Of a DNA stretch of 22,452 nt, positions 1 to 7,866 are shown one piece after another. The stretch is from DATBLZ01 sp036555065 (GTDB lineage: Bacteria; Pseudomonadota; Gammaproteobacteria; Steroidobacterales; Rariloculaceae). Numbering within the stretch: position 1 is the first letter of the stretch; each line of letters starts with the position of its first letter. Under the pieces are notes generated by a model. The model was not told the DNA's origin. It searched no databases and saw nothing but the letters and a program-made list of their open reading frames with translations. The translations under genes were made by a program, and so were the position numbers. The stretch spans positions 1-22,452 of the forward strand of contig DATBLZ010000088.1 in the NCBI GenBank assembly GCA_036555065.1, read 5' to 3'.

Positions 1-27
1 TGGGTTTCTCCGCCGCATACACGATGT

Positions 28-1302
28 TCATGGCGACAGCTTATGGCCCGATCGCTTAACCGTAGCTGAAGGGAGCAATAGCAGCGCCACGAGCGTCAGC
101 AGGCCGGCCGCCGACAAGTAATACCCGACATACGCGACACCGTATTTGTCGGCGAGCCACGTTGCGATGTACGGCGCGAGCGAGCCGCCGAGAATTCCGG
201 CGAGATTGAAGGCGACCGATGCGCCCGTGTAGCGCACGGCCGTCGGGAAGAGCTCCGCGAGCGCCGTGCCGAGCGGCCCGTAGGTGAGCCCCATGAGGCC
301 CAAGCCCAGCGACAAGAATACGGCGGCGCTGAACGCTCCCGCGCTGCCGAAGAGCGGCGCGAACGCGAAACCAAAGGCAATGATTCCCACAGTCGCGGCG
401 ATCAAGACCGGTCGACGACCGTAGCGATCGGCAGCCACTGCCGATAGCGGGATCGTCGCTGCGAGGAAGAGCACGCCGACGATCTGCAGCAATAGGAATT
501 CTTGCCGTGCGAAACCGAGCTCCGTCGTGCCGAAGCTCAGCGTGAATACGGTCATGAGATAAAAGATGACGAACGTCGTGACTGCTGCAAACGTCGTGAG
601 CACGAGCATACGCGTGTGCTCGCGCGCGACGGTCGCGAGCGGCACGCGGACGCGCTCGTTGTTCGCGAGCGCGCGCTCGAATTCCGGCGTTTCGGTGAGG
701 CGCAGTCGCACGTACAACCCGACGAGCACGAGGATCGCGCTTGCGAGGAACGGCACTCGCCAGCCCCAGGCGAAGAGCTCGGCCTCGGTCAGATATTCGG
801 TGAGGAGCACGAAGATGCCGGTCGAGAGAATGAAGCCGAGCGGTGCCCCGAGCTGCGGAAACATGCCGTACCGGGCTTCCTGGCCGCGCGGCGCGTTCTC
901 GGTCGCAAGCAGCACCGCGCCGCCCCATTCGCCGCCGAGCCCGAGCCCTTGGCCGAAGCGGCAGAGCGCGAGCAGCGCCGGAGCGAGCACGCCGAGCGTG
1001 GCATAGGTCGGTAAGAGCCCGATCGCAACGGTCGATGCGCCCATCGTCATGAGCGCGGCGACGAGCGTCGCCTTGCGGCCGACGCGGTCGCCGAAATGAC
1101 CGAACAACGCCGAGCCGATCGGGCGCGCAAAGAACGCGAGCGCGAACGTCGCGAGCGACTGCAGCCTCGCCGTCGTCGGATTGCCGGCTGGAAAGAACAG
1201 CGTCGGAAACACGAGCACGGCGGCCGTGCCGTAAATGTAGAAATCGAAGAACTCGATCGTCGTGCCGATGAGGCTCGCAAACAATACACGGCGCGGCGTC
1301 AC
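28..1302 (-). CDS. MFS transporter, metabolite:H+ symporter type
   Basis: A 424-residue inner-membrane major facilitator, probably a proton-coupled importer of an organic acid or similar metabolite. Visible signs are the MFS motif A (GHFGDRVGRK, about residues 68-77), its second-half counterpart (AADRYGRRPV), and GGEWGGA at 123-129, which is typical of the metabolite:H+ symporter group (ProP, KgtP and ShiA relatives). About 12 hydrophobic segments fit the usual fold and length. The start is taken as GTG at 1302, since the protein then opens with the usual N-terminal 'TTIEFFDFYIYG' helix; no strong ribosome site precedes it. The substrate cannot be read from sequence. It is divergent from the ankyrin gene with a 66-base gap and has no co-oriented neighbour inside the window. 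Family call is firm, substrate unknown. Confidence 0.9.
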   Translation of the reverse strand: MTPRRVLFASLIGTTIEFFDFYIYGTAAVLVFPTLFFPAGNPTTARLQSLATFALAFFARPIGSALFGHFGDRVGRKATLVAALMTMGASTVAIGLLPTYATLGVLAPALLALCRFGQGLGLGGEWGGAVLLATENAPRGQEARYGMFPQLGAPLGFILSTGIFVLLTEYLTEAELFAWGWRVPFLASAILVLVGLYVRLRLTETPEFERALANNERVRVPLATVAREHTRMLVLTTFAAVTTFVIFYLMTVFTLSFGTTELGFARQEFLLLQIVGVLFLAATIPLSAVAADRYGRRPVLIAATVGIIAFGFAFAPLFGSAGAFSAAVFLSLGLGLMGLTYGPLGTALAELFPTAVRYTGASVAFNLAGILGGSLAPYIATWLADKYGVAYVGYYLSAAGLLTLVALLLLPSATVKRSGHKLSP

Positions 1303-1368
1303 GGGTTTCTATACTGCCGCGCAGCGGCGATACCGTAAAGGCGGGGCCTTAAGCTACCATCCGCACTC
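1303..1368. promoter_or_regulatory. Divergent intergenic region, MFS / ankyrin genes
   Basis: The 66 bases between two divergent starts must carry both promoters or their ends. On the plus strand TATACT at 1310-1315 resembles a -10 box but has no convincing -35. On the minus strand TATAGA at 1308-1313 lies 5 bases from the GTG start of the MFS gene. Two short dyads are present: GCCGC-GCA-GCGGC (1316-1328) and AAGGC-GGG-GCCTT (about 1337-1349). No known operator was recognised. Confidence 0.35.
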
Positions 1369-2829
1369 ATGCGCGGTGCTCGTCCGAAATTTCTTCCACG
1401 CACCGTCTTCGCCGCGGCCCTCGCTGTGCTTTCAGGGGCCGGCCTGCCGGGCGCGGCCGCGAGCCCGCTGCTCGACGCCGTGAAGTCGGGAGACACCGCG
1501 GCCGCACGTGAATTGCTCGCCGAGCGCGCGGATGCGAACGACGCCGATGCCGACGGCACGACAGCGCTCCATTGGGCCGTCCATCAAAATGATCCCGAGC
1601 TTGCGAGCCTGTTGCTCGAGGCGGGCGCGCACATCGATGCCGCGAACCGCTATGGCGTCCCGCCGATTTATTTGGCCGCCGAGAACGGCAGCGCGCCCAT
1701 GGTGCGCGCATTGCTCGAGCATGGCGCGGACCCGAACGCCGCGCTGCCCGAAGGCGAGACGACGCTCATGACGGCCGCGCGCACGGGAGATGTCGCCACA
1801 CTCGAAGCGCTGCTTGCGGCCGGCGCCGATCCGAACGCGCGCGAAGGCTGGAAGGGCCAGACCGCTCTGATGTGGGCCGCCGCCGAGAACAACGCGGCGG
1901 CCGTGACGACGCTGCTCGCCGCGGGTGCGGAACGCGACGCGGCTTCCGCGGGCGGCGAGTTCACGGCATTCACGTTCGCGGTGCGGCACGGCGCGATTGC
2001 GGCGACGCGCGCGCTGCTTGCGGCCGGCGTCGATGTCGATGCCGCGCTCGCCGACGGCACGAGCGCGCTCGTGCTCGCGGTCACGAACGCGCACTATGAG
2101 CTCGCGGCCGTGCTGCTCGAGCACGGCGCCGATCCGAACGCCGCGGCGCAAGGTTGGACGGCCCTCCATCAGGTCGCGTGGTCCCGGCGTTGGAACATGG
2201 GCTTCAACCTGCCGGGGCCGGAGCCGACCGGCAATCTCGATAGCCTCGAGCTCGTGCGCAAGCTCGTTGCAGCCGGCGCCGACGTCGATGCGCGCGTGAC
2301 GAAAGAGCCGATCGACGGCAATCGCAACAAGCTGAATCGCATTGGCGCGACGCCTTTCTTACTAGCCGCGAAATCGTGCGACGTAGCGCTCATGCGCGTG
2401 TTGCTCGAGCAGGGCGCGGATCCTGCGCTCACGACCGACGAAGGCACGACGGCGCTCATGGCCGCGGCCGGCGTCGGGATCTGGGCCCCGGGCGAGAATC
2501 CCGGCACGCACGAGGAAGCGCTCGCGGCGGTGACGCTCGCGTACGAGGTCGGCGGTGGCGCCGTCGACGCAGTCAACGCGAACGGCGAGACGGCGCTCCA
2601 CGGCGCCGTCTACCGCGGCGGCGCGATTCCCGTGATCGAGTTCCTCGCCGCGCATGGAGCGAGGCTCGATGCCGTGAATGCCTTGGGCTGGATGCCCGTC
2701 ACGGTCGCCGACGGAGTCGAGTACACGCCCGCGGTGCTCAAGCGCTATCCCGAGGCCGCGGCGCTGTTGCGCCGGCTCATGGCCGAGCAAGGCCTGCCCG
2801 TGCCCGCCTCGACGCAACCAGGCCGCTGA
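1369..2829 (+). CDS. Exported ankyrin-repeat protein
   Basis: A 486-residue protein made almost entirely of ankyrin repeats (about 10), a scaffold for protein-protein binding. It begins with an N-terminal region like a Sec signal peptide (basic start, hydrophobic stretch around residues 12-24, Ala-rich end near residue 31), so it probably acts in the periplasm or at the cell surface. Repeat signatures recur about every 33 residues: 'DGTTALHWAV', 'GETTLMTAAR', 'GQTALMWAAA', 'GWTALHQVAW', 'GETALHGAVY', each followed by 'LL..GADPNA'-like turns. The repeat run is broken by a non-repeat insert near residues 265-290 (the MGFNLPGPEPTGN segment) and another near 375-385. No enzymatic domain is visible. 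The start ATG has no clear ribosome site. Its binding partner is unknown. Confidence 0.9.
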   Translation: MRGARPKFLPRTVFAAALAVLSGAGLPGAAASPLLDAVKSGDTAAARELLAERADANDADADGTTALHWAVHQNDPELASLLLEAGAHIDAANRYGVPPIYLAAENGSAPMVRALLEHGADPNAALPEGETTLMTAARTGDVATLEALLAAGADPNAREGWKGQTALMWAAAENNAAAVTTLLAAGAERDAASAGGEFTAFTFAVRHGAIAATRALLAAGVDVDAALADGTSALVLAVTNAHYELAAVLLEHGADPNAAAQGWTALHQVAWSRRWNMGFNLPGPEPTGNLDSLELVRKLVAAGADVDARVTKEPIDGNRNKLNRIGATPFLLAAKSCDVALMRVLLEQGADPALTTDEGTTALMAAAGVGIWAPGENPGTHEEALAAVTLAYEVGGGAVDAVNANGETALHGAVYRGGAIPVIEFLAAHGARLDAVNALGWMPVTVADGVEYTPAVLKRYPEAAALLRRLMAEQGLPVPASTQPGR

Positions 2830-2845
2830 TCGTCAATTGACGATC
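2828..2845 (+). terminator. Perfect 18-base palindrome with T-rich tail
   Basis: GATCGTCAATTGACGATC reads identically on both strands and overlaps the ankyrin stop codon (2827-2829). As RNA it can fold as a 7-bp stem with an AATT loop, followed by TTTGGTTTTGG. This fits a weak intrinsic terminator, but a perfect dyad could equally be an operator for the next gene, which starts 15 bases downstream. Confidence 0.4.
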
Positions 2846-2860
2846 TTTGGTTTTGGGTGG

Positions 2861-3640
2861 ATGATCCACGCGATGACACGGGTGGTAGTTGCAGGGTCTA
2901 TACTCCTCGCCTGCGGAAGCTTGGCCGCGACGACGGCCTGCGACCGCGCGACGGTCGGTACTGTCGCGACGGGGGTAGCTCAGCTCGAGACCTTCGACTT
3001 CTTTTTCCTAAAGCTGCAGCCCGTCAACGGGTTGTACACGATCCGCACCGATCTCGGCTCGGGCTGCGCCGATCGGAGCTTCAACCGATCAGCACTCGTC
3101 GATATGCTCAATACGAAGACATTCGAGTTTACGCAAGTCATCGGCGGCGGACCCGTGACGGTAAACGCGGGATTTACATTCGAATCCATGGAAGCCTGCA
3201 TCGCGAACCCCGTGGAGGTGAAGTTCGACACGGACGACTTGTCAGTCGCAGGTGTCGACGCGAATGGCAACCCTGTGCGTACGCGGCCCGAGAATATCGG
3301 CTTCGATCTCGTTGAAGCTTCGCTGTCCTCGGGCGGCGTCCTCAACGTCAACGTCTTCGAGATCAAGGTCATCGGCACGACTACGTCTCGGACCGCAGTC
3401 CCGGGACCCGTTGACGTGAGCACCGCGGAAATTCCGGATGGGCAGACCGGTGGGGGCTCCGGCGTGTTCACCTTCGATAACCTCAATCCGACGTATATCG
3501 AGGCCGAGCTAACCAACGTATTGACCAATCCCGACCGGTTCACGGCGACATTCAGTTTTCTCGCCAAGAAGGCTGATCCCGCCGATCCTGAGCTCTTGCT
3601 CGTGTGGGACGGCGACATGGTGCTGCGCACCGATCTCTGA
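2861..3640 (+). CDS. Exported protein of unknown function
   Basis: A 259-residue protein I do not recognise. The N-terminus looks like a signal peptide (basic start, then a hydrophobic run VVVAGSILLACGSLAA), giving a mature protein of about 230 residues in the periplasm or outside. The mature part is rich in Thr, Val, Asp, Asn and Phe with alternating hydrophobic residues, suggesting an all-beta domain; cysteines in 'GSGCADRSF' and 'MEACIANP' could form a disulfide. The start is taken as ATG 2861; ATG 2873 (MTRVVV...) is equally plausible and gives a more ordinary signal peptide. Base composition looks somewhat less GC-rich than its neighbours, a possible but weak sign of separate origin. It lies 31 bases after the ankyrin gene on the same strand, so co-transcription is possible unless the palindrome between them terminates. 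Confidence 0.7.
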   Translation: MIHAMTRVVVAGSILLACGSLAATTACDRATVGTVATGVAQLETFDFFFLKLQPVNGLYTIRTDLGSGCADRSFNRSALVDMLNTKTFEFTQVIGGGPVTVNAGFTFESMEACIANPVEVKFDTDDLSVAGVDANGNPVRTRPENIGFDLVEASLSSGGVLNVNVFEIKVIGTTTSRTAVPGPVDVSTAEIPDGQTGGGSGVFTFDNLNPTYIEAELTNVLTNPDRFTATFSFLAKKADPADPELLLVWDGDMVLRTDL

Positions 3641-3651
3641 GAGGACTCGCT

Positions 3652-3667
3652 CGCGCCGCTCGGCGCG
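3652..3667 (+). terminator. GC-rich hairpin after unknown exported gene
   Basis: CGCGCC-GCTC-GGCGCG forms a 6-bp stem with a 4-base loop, 12 bases after the stop at 3640. It is not followed by a T tract, so it is only a weak candidate for a transcription end or pause. Confidence 0.3.
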
Positions 3668-3674
3668 CTAGACT

Positions 3675-3704
3675 GGGGGCTCAACCTACGGTTGGAGTGC
3701 CCCC
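3675..3704 (+). promoter_or_regulatory. Leader hairpin enclosing the mscS ribosome site
   Basis: The 30 bases directly before the ATG at 3705 can fold into a two-part hairpin. The outer stem pairs GGGGGC (3675-3680) with GCCCCC (3699-3704), and the inner stem pairs CAACC (3682-3686) with GGTTG (3690-3694) around a 3-base loop. The likely Shine-Dalgarno GGAG (3694-3697) sits between the two stems, 7 bases before the start. If the transcript includes the whole region, ribosome access would depend on opening this fold. TAGACT at 3669-3674 could be a -10 box, in which case part of the outer stem would be outside the message. Confidence 0.45.
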
Positions 3705-4991
3705 ATGGAAAACCTACTCACGCCCGAGGGATTCCTAGACCTCTGGAATCGCATCGTCGATTGGACGTTGGCAAACGTCTTCGTCCTAGACAACGCCGCG
3801 CAGCTCGCGGTCATTGCGCTCACGTTTGCAATCGCCGGCCTCCTCTACCGCCGCATCGTTCCGTGGCTCGACAAATACAGAACGCACGTCCAGACAGGCC
3901 GCGCCGTGGCGCTCGGGCTCCCGCTCGTGTTGCCGGTCATCTGGCTCGCGCTGCAATGGCTGTCCATTTCCGTGGCGACGACGCTCGATTGGCCGCGCGC
4001 CCTGTTGAGCACGGCGGCGACGTTGCTGGCCGCGTGGATTGCGATCCGCCTTGCCTCGCAACTCGTCAAGAACGCCGTTTGGGCCAAGCTCATCGCTTGG
4101 ACGGCCTGGGCGATCGCGGCACTCAGCATCGTGGGGCTCCTGGACCCGACGATCGAGCTCCTCGACTCGGCGGCCATCGAGATTGGCACCTTGCGCATCT
4201 CGCTCTACACGATCGTGAAGTCGACGGTCGCGCTTGCGGTTCTGCTGTCGTTGGCGCTCTATCTGACGGGCTTGATCGAGTCACGCATTCGGACGAGCCG
4301 CGCGCTTTCGCCGACGGTGCAAGTGTTATTCGCGAAGTCGCTCAAGATTGTGCTCGTCTCGCTCGCGCTGTTGATAGCGATCCTCAGCGTTGGTATCGAT
4401 CTCACGGCGCTTGCGGTTTTGGGTGGCGCGATCGGCTTAGGTATCGGGTTCGGTTTCCAGAAGATCGTGAGCAACCTGATCAGCGGCGTGATCTTGCTCA
4501 TCGACAGGTCGATCAAGCCCGGCGACGTTATTTCGGTATCCGGAACCTATGGTTGGGTCACGGCGCTCGGCGGTCGCTACGTGTCCGTCGTAACGCGCGA
4601 CGGCGTAGAGCATCTGATACCGAACGAGCTTTTGATCTCCGAGCGCGTGGAGAACTGGACGCATACGAGCAACCGTACCCGGCTCAAAGTCGACGTCGGC
4701 GTCCATTACGACTCGAATCTTCCGGAAGTGCTCGCGATCTGTGAGGAGGCGGCCAGAGAAACGGGCCGCGTGCTCACGGATCCGGAGCCCAAGTGTCTAT
4801 TCGTCGAATTCGGCGACAGCGCGCTCAAAGTGCAGTTACGCTTCTGGATCGCCGACGCCCAAAACGGCGTTCAGAACGTCAAAAGCGCAGTGCTGTTGCG
4901 CATCTGGGAGAAGTTCAAGGAGCGCAGAGTCCAAATTCCTTACCCGCAACGCGAACTACACATGCACTCGGGGGCTCCCGCGTTAGCTTAA
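3705..4991 (+). CDS. Mechanosensitive ion channel, MscS family (first copy)
   Basis: A 428-residue MscS-type channel of the inner membrane that opens under membrane tension to release solutes after hypo-osmotic shock. About six hydrophobic segments precede the conserved pore-lining helix 'AIGLGIGFGFQKIVSNLISG' (starts at residue 242), followed by the beta domain 'LLIDRSIKPGDVISV' and 'HLIPNELLISERVENWT'. The C-terminal alpha/beta domain ends in 'RVQIPYPQRELHM', the usual MscS finish. It is longer at the N-terminus than E. coli MscS (286 residues), in the manner of MscM/YnaI-like channels. Start: ATG 3705 with GGAG 7 bases upstream. It lies 150 bases before the trehalose operon on the same strand and may belong to the same osmotic-response unit. 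Confidence 0.92.
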   Translation: MENLLTPEGFLDLWNRIVDWTLANVFVLDNAAQLAVIALTFAIAGLLYRRIVPWLDKYRTHVQTGRAVALGLPLVLPVIWLALQWLSISVATTLDWPRALLSTAATLLAAWIAIRLASQLVKNAVWAKLIAWTAWAIAALSIVGLLDPTIELLDSAAIEIGTLRISLYTIVKSTVALAVLLSLALYLTGLIESRIRTSRALSPTVQVLFAKSLKIVLVSLALLIAILSVGIDLTALAVLGGAIGLGIGFGFQKIVSNLISGVILLIDRSIKPGDVISVSGTYGWVTALGGRYVSVVTRDGVEHLIPNELLISERVENWTHTSNRTRLKVDVGVHYDSNLPEVLAICEEAARETGRVLTDPEPKCLFVEFGDSALKVQLRFWIADAQNGVQNVKSAVLLRIWEKFKERRVQIPYPQRELHMHSGAPALA

Positions 4992-5141
4992 GCGGTAGAC
5001 ACTCGCCTGCCGAAGCGGTAGCCTCGCTTCTAAACGTCGCCCGTCGAGGGCCGACAAGCGATTCTGTGGCCGCGAGCATCATTCGCGCCGCCGCGATCGC
5101 GGCAATGCGTTTTTGGATGAGCCCTGAGAACGGTAGGCAGT
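4992..5141 (+). promoter_or_regulatory. Intergenic region before the trehalose operon
   Basis: The 150 bases between the first channel gene and the DUF5752 gene are the largest gap in the window. They contain a repeated AAGCGGTAG (4990-4998 and 5013-5021) and a small dyad GAAGCG...CGCTTC (5012-5030) without a T tract. I see no convincing sigma-70 -35/-10 pair. A promoter for the downstream five genes would be expected here. Confidence 0.35.
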
Positions 5142-5816
5142 ATGGCCGAACGACCGCAGACTCAGCCTTTTGTGATCAAGGACTGCGCGTTGCTGTCGAT
5201 CGCAACGGGCCGACGCGCGCAGAACCTCCAGGAGCTCAGGGATCACCTGGGTGCGGTCGACACGAGCTCGATCTACTATCACTTTTGGGGCCGGCTGCTA
5301 CGGCCGCGATTCGACGACCCGGAGTACAACAACGACTTTGCCGCTTGGGTCGCACACGGGCTGCTCGAGTACGGACTTGCGGAGCGCCTCGCCATCATCG
5401 ACCCGGGCGCATTCGAGGATCTCGAGGACTTGCGCTCGGAGGTCGTCAACGTCATCGACGAGCATCTCGACCAGTCGGAGTTCCCCGCGGGGGCGCGGCG
5501 TCGTGACCAGTTCCATTTCCGCCGCGCACAGACCATCGTTTTCGACACCGGGCGACGGCTCACGCATCCGGCCGAGCTCTCCGCCGCCATTCCGGCGCTC
5601 TCACTCGGGAGCATTTACTACCATGTCGTGGACGCGCGGCGCCGACCTCCACAGCGCGTCGACGATTTCCGCACGTGGCTTTCTGGTCTCGACGGCGTAC
5701 ACGATCACCTGATCCGCAGCCTCGAGACCGTGGATCCATACTTCATGAGCCTCGCGGAGCTCAGAACTGCGCTCGCGACCGCCCTTGGAGCCGTGGTCGG
5801 GGAGGAGCGTCGCTAG
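5142..5816 (+). CDS. DUF5752 family protein, internally duplicated
   Basis: A 224-residue, probably cytoplasmic protein of the DUF5752 type. Its function is not established; from memory the family is often found beside TreT-like glycosyltransferases, as here. The protein is two copies of one module of about 100 residues: TGRR at 22-25 and 136-139, SIYYH at 43-47 and 157-161, a DF..W motif at 65-69 and 175-179, an Asp-Pro at 87-88 and 198-199, and a DLR/ELR motif after each. The conserved His and Tyr of SIYYH suggest a binding or catalytic site. Start: ATG 5142 with GGTAGG just upstream. Its TAG stop (5814-5816) shares one base with the GTG start of treT, so translation is probably coupled. 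It may regulate or assist the trehalose enzymes (inference). Confidence 0.75.
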   Translation: MAERPQTQPFVIKDCALLSIATGRRAQNLQELRDHLGAVDTSSIYYHFWGRLLRPRFDDPEYNNDFAAWVAHGLLEYGLAERLAIIDPGAFEDLEDLRSEVVNVIDEHLDQSEFPAGARRRDQFHFRRAQTIVFDTGRRLTHPAELSAAIPALSLGSIYYHVVDARRRPPQRVDDFRTWLSGLDGVHDHLIRSLETVDPYFMSLAELRTALATALGAVVGEERR

Positions 5817-7075
5817 TGGCGTTGGTCGCGAACTATTCGGCCGTCGTCGGGGAGGGCGTCGTACGGAATCTCGCCCAGCTTGCAGCGAAGTTGCGCGGCG
5901 CGAAGGTTCTGCACGTCAACTCGACGCGCCAAGGCGGCGGTGTTGCAGAGATCCTCGAGAAGCTCGTGCCGTTGCAGTGCGAGCTCGGCATGGAAGTGCG
6001 ATGGGAAATCATCGAGGGCTCCGCGGATTTCTATCGCTGTACGAAGAGTTTTCACAATGCGCTCCAGGGCCAGCCCGTGGATGTCGGGACAGCGCTCCTC
6101 CAGGAGTACGAGGAAGCCAACCGACGGACCGCAGAGAAGCTCGGAAAGCTCGCGCGCGATGCCGATTTCGTGTTCGTTCACGACCCACAGCCTGCGGCTC
6201 TGCTCAGGGCTTTCCCCGAGCGCAAAGGCAAGTGGATCTGGCGGTGCCACATCGATCTCAGCCGTCCGCACCGGCCCGTTTGGCGCTACTTGCGTGGAAT
6301 AGTGGCCGGGTACGACGCGAGCGTCTTTTCGCTCGCCGACTTCGCGCAGATGCTGCCTCATCCGAGCTACATCGTGCCCCCGGCGATCGACCCTCTGAGC
6401 GAAAAGAATATGGAGCTTGCCGACGAAGAGATTCGAGCGGCGTACAGGCGTTTTGGTATCGATGCCGAGCGCAAAGTGATGTTGCAGGTTTCGCGCTTCG
6501 ATCGCTTTAAGGACCCCGTCGGCGTCATTCGCGCCTATCGCCTCGCGAAGGCGTTCATCCCGGGCCTGCAGCTCGTGCTGGCCGGCGGCGGGGCTACGGA
6601 CGACCCCGAAGGCGCGGCCGTGCTCGCCGAGGTGCGCGACGTCGCGGGCGACGATCGCGACGTGCACATCCTGCTTTTGCCACCCGACGCGCACCGCACG
6701 ATCAATGCGCTACAGCGCGGGGCCGATTTCGTCCTACAGAAGTCCCTGCGCGAAGGATTCGGTCTGACCGTGGCCGAAGCCATGTGGAAAGGTAAGGCGG
6801 TCATCGGCGGGGACACCGGCGGCATCAGGCTACAGGTGATCGATCACCACACAGGGTTCCTCGTGCGCTCGCCCGAGGGCGCCGCGTTGCGCATTCGTTA
6901 CCTATTGAACCACCCCGCGCGATTCGCGGAGATGGGGCGCAAGGCGCGTGAATTCGTCCGCGAGAACTTTCTCTTGACGCGACAGGTGCGCGAATACCTC
7001 GCGCTCATGGTGGCTTTGCAACACGGCACCGGCGAGCGCATCGAGGTCATTGAAGATAGCCGGTGGATGCAATGA
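5816..7075 (+). CDS. treT: Trehalose synthase, TreT-type (GT4)
   Basis: A 419-residue glycosyltransferase of family GT4 resembling trehalose glycosyltransferring synthase TreT, which reversibly joins NDP-glucose and glucose to give trehalose in the cytoplasm. Hallmarks are the N-terminal nucleotide-fold loop 'STRQGGGVAE' (36-45), 'FVHDPQP', 'WRCHIDLS', 'PPAIDPLSEKNMEL', and the GT4 EX7E pair E313/E321 in 'EGFGLTVAEAMWKGKAVIGG'. Length matches known TreT proteins. The start is GTG 5816, overlapping the stop of the DUF5752 gene (TAGTG); an in-frame upstream extension exists but would overlap that gene by 140 bases and does not resemble the family. The stop overlaps the otsB start (ATGA at 7072-7075). 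A related NDP-sugar transferase with another acceptor is possible but less likely. Confidence 0.85.
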   Translation: MALVANYSAVVGEGVVRNLAQLAAKLRGAKVLHVNSTRQGGGVAEILEKLVPLQCELGMEVRWEIIEGSADFYRCTKSFHNALQGQPVDVGTALLQEYEEANRRTAEKLGKLARDADFVFVHDPQPAALLRAFPERKGKWIWRCHIDLSRPHRPVWRYLRGIVAGYDASVFSLADFAQMLPHPSYIVPPAIDPLSEKNMELADEEIRAAYRRFGIDAERKVMLQVSRFDRFKDPVGVIRAYRLAKAFIPGLQLVLAGGGATDDPEGAAVLAEVRDVAGDDRDVHILLLPPDAHRTINALQRGADFVLQKSLREGFGLTVAEAMWKGKAVIGGDTGGIRLQVIDHHTGFLVRSPEGAALRIRYLLNHPARFAEMGRKAREFVRENFLLTRQVREYLALMVALQHGTGERIEVIEDSRWMQ

Positions 7076-7866
7076 AAAGCTTGCGCAGAGGCTTCGACTT
7101 GGAAGACTTCTTCGCGGCCGCCTCGACCGCAAGGACGGCAGCGTTGCTGCTCGACTATGACGGCACGCTCGCGCCGTTCCAGATCGACGCGGCACGGGCT
7201 GTTCCTTATCCGGGCGTCCTGGCTGCGCTCGACGAAGTCATCAAAGGCGAAAGAACACGGCTCGTCATCGTCAGCGGACGCTGGACACGAGGTCTCGTTC
7301 CATTGCTGCATCTACGCGAGCGTCCGGAGATGTGGGGCGTTCACGGCTGGGAACGACTCATGCCGGACGGCACTTACGAGATCAAGCAGCTGCCCGAGGC
7401 GGCGCTCGCCGCGCTCGTGGCCGCGGACGACTGGGCCGAAGACCTCGCGGCATTGGGCGCGCGCGCCGAGCGCAAGCCTGCGAGCATCGCGTTTCATTGG
7501 CGCGGGCTGCCGACGCACCAGATCGCTTCGATTCGCCGTGACCTCTTGCGTCGGTGGTCGTCGTTGGGAAGCCCCAAGGAAGTCACGCTGCGCGCGTTCG
7601 ACGGCGGCATCGAGCTCGGTGCAGTTGGTCGTGACAAGGGCGACGTCGTGCGAACGCTCGCGCACGAGTGCGGACCTGACTCAGTCATCGCTTATCTCGG
7701 CGACGACTACACGGATGAAGACGCTTTCGGGGCGCTTCCCGCAGGCGGAGTAGGCGGGCTCGTCAGGGACGCGTTGCGCCCGACGGAGGCGCACTTGTGG
7801 CTCCGACCACCGGAGGACCTCCTGTTGTTTCTGCAACGCTGGAACAGTGCACGGGGATGTCAATGA
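7072..7866 (+). CDS. otsB: Trehalose-6-phosphate phosphatase
   Basis: A 264-residue HAD-superfamily phosphatase that removes phosphate from trehalose-6-phosphate, the second step of the OtsAB route. HAD motif I is DYDGTL (residues 28-33; D28 the nucleophile, D30 the general acid), motif II is the VSGR segment, a conserved Lys follows in 'GRDKGDVV', and motif IV is GDDYTDE (210-216). 'GVHGWERL' matches the substrate-cap region. Length is normal for OtsB. The start is ATG 7072 in an ATGA overlap with the treT stop; GTG 7063 is an in-frame alternative. The stop (7864-7866) overlaps the ATG of the next channel gene in the same ATGA manner. The gene sits upstream of, and apart from, otsA. Confidence 0.93.
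   Translation: MKSLRRGFDLEDFFAAASTARTAALLLDYDGTLAPFQIDAARAVPYPGVLAALDEVIKGERTRLVIVSGRWTRGLVPLLHLRERPEMWGVHGWERLMPDGTYEIKQLPEAALAALVAADDWAEDLAALGARAERKPASIAFHWRGLPTHQIASIRRDLLRRWSSLGSPKEVTLRAFDGGIELGAVGRDKGDVVRTLAHECGPDSVIAYLGDDYTDEDAFGALPAGGVGGLVRDALRPTEAHLWLRPPEDLLLFLQRWNSARGCQ

Noticed and set aside
1432..2169. A 245-codon open frame on the minus strand
   Set aside because: It is the reverse shadow of the ankyrin repeats, and its apparent repeats are produced by the repeats on the other strand.
2899..2904. TATACT resembling a -10 box
   Set aside because: It lies inside the signal-peptide coding part of the exported unknown gene, with no -35 and no later start codon that would give a sensible protein.
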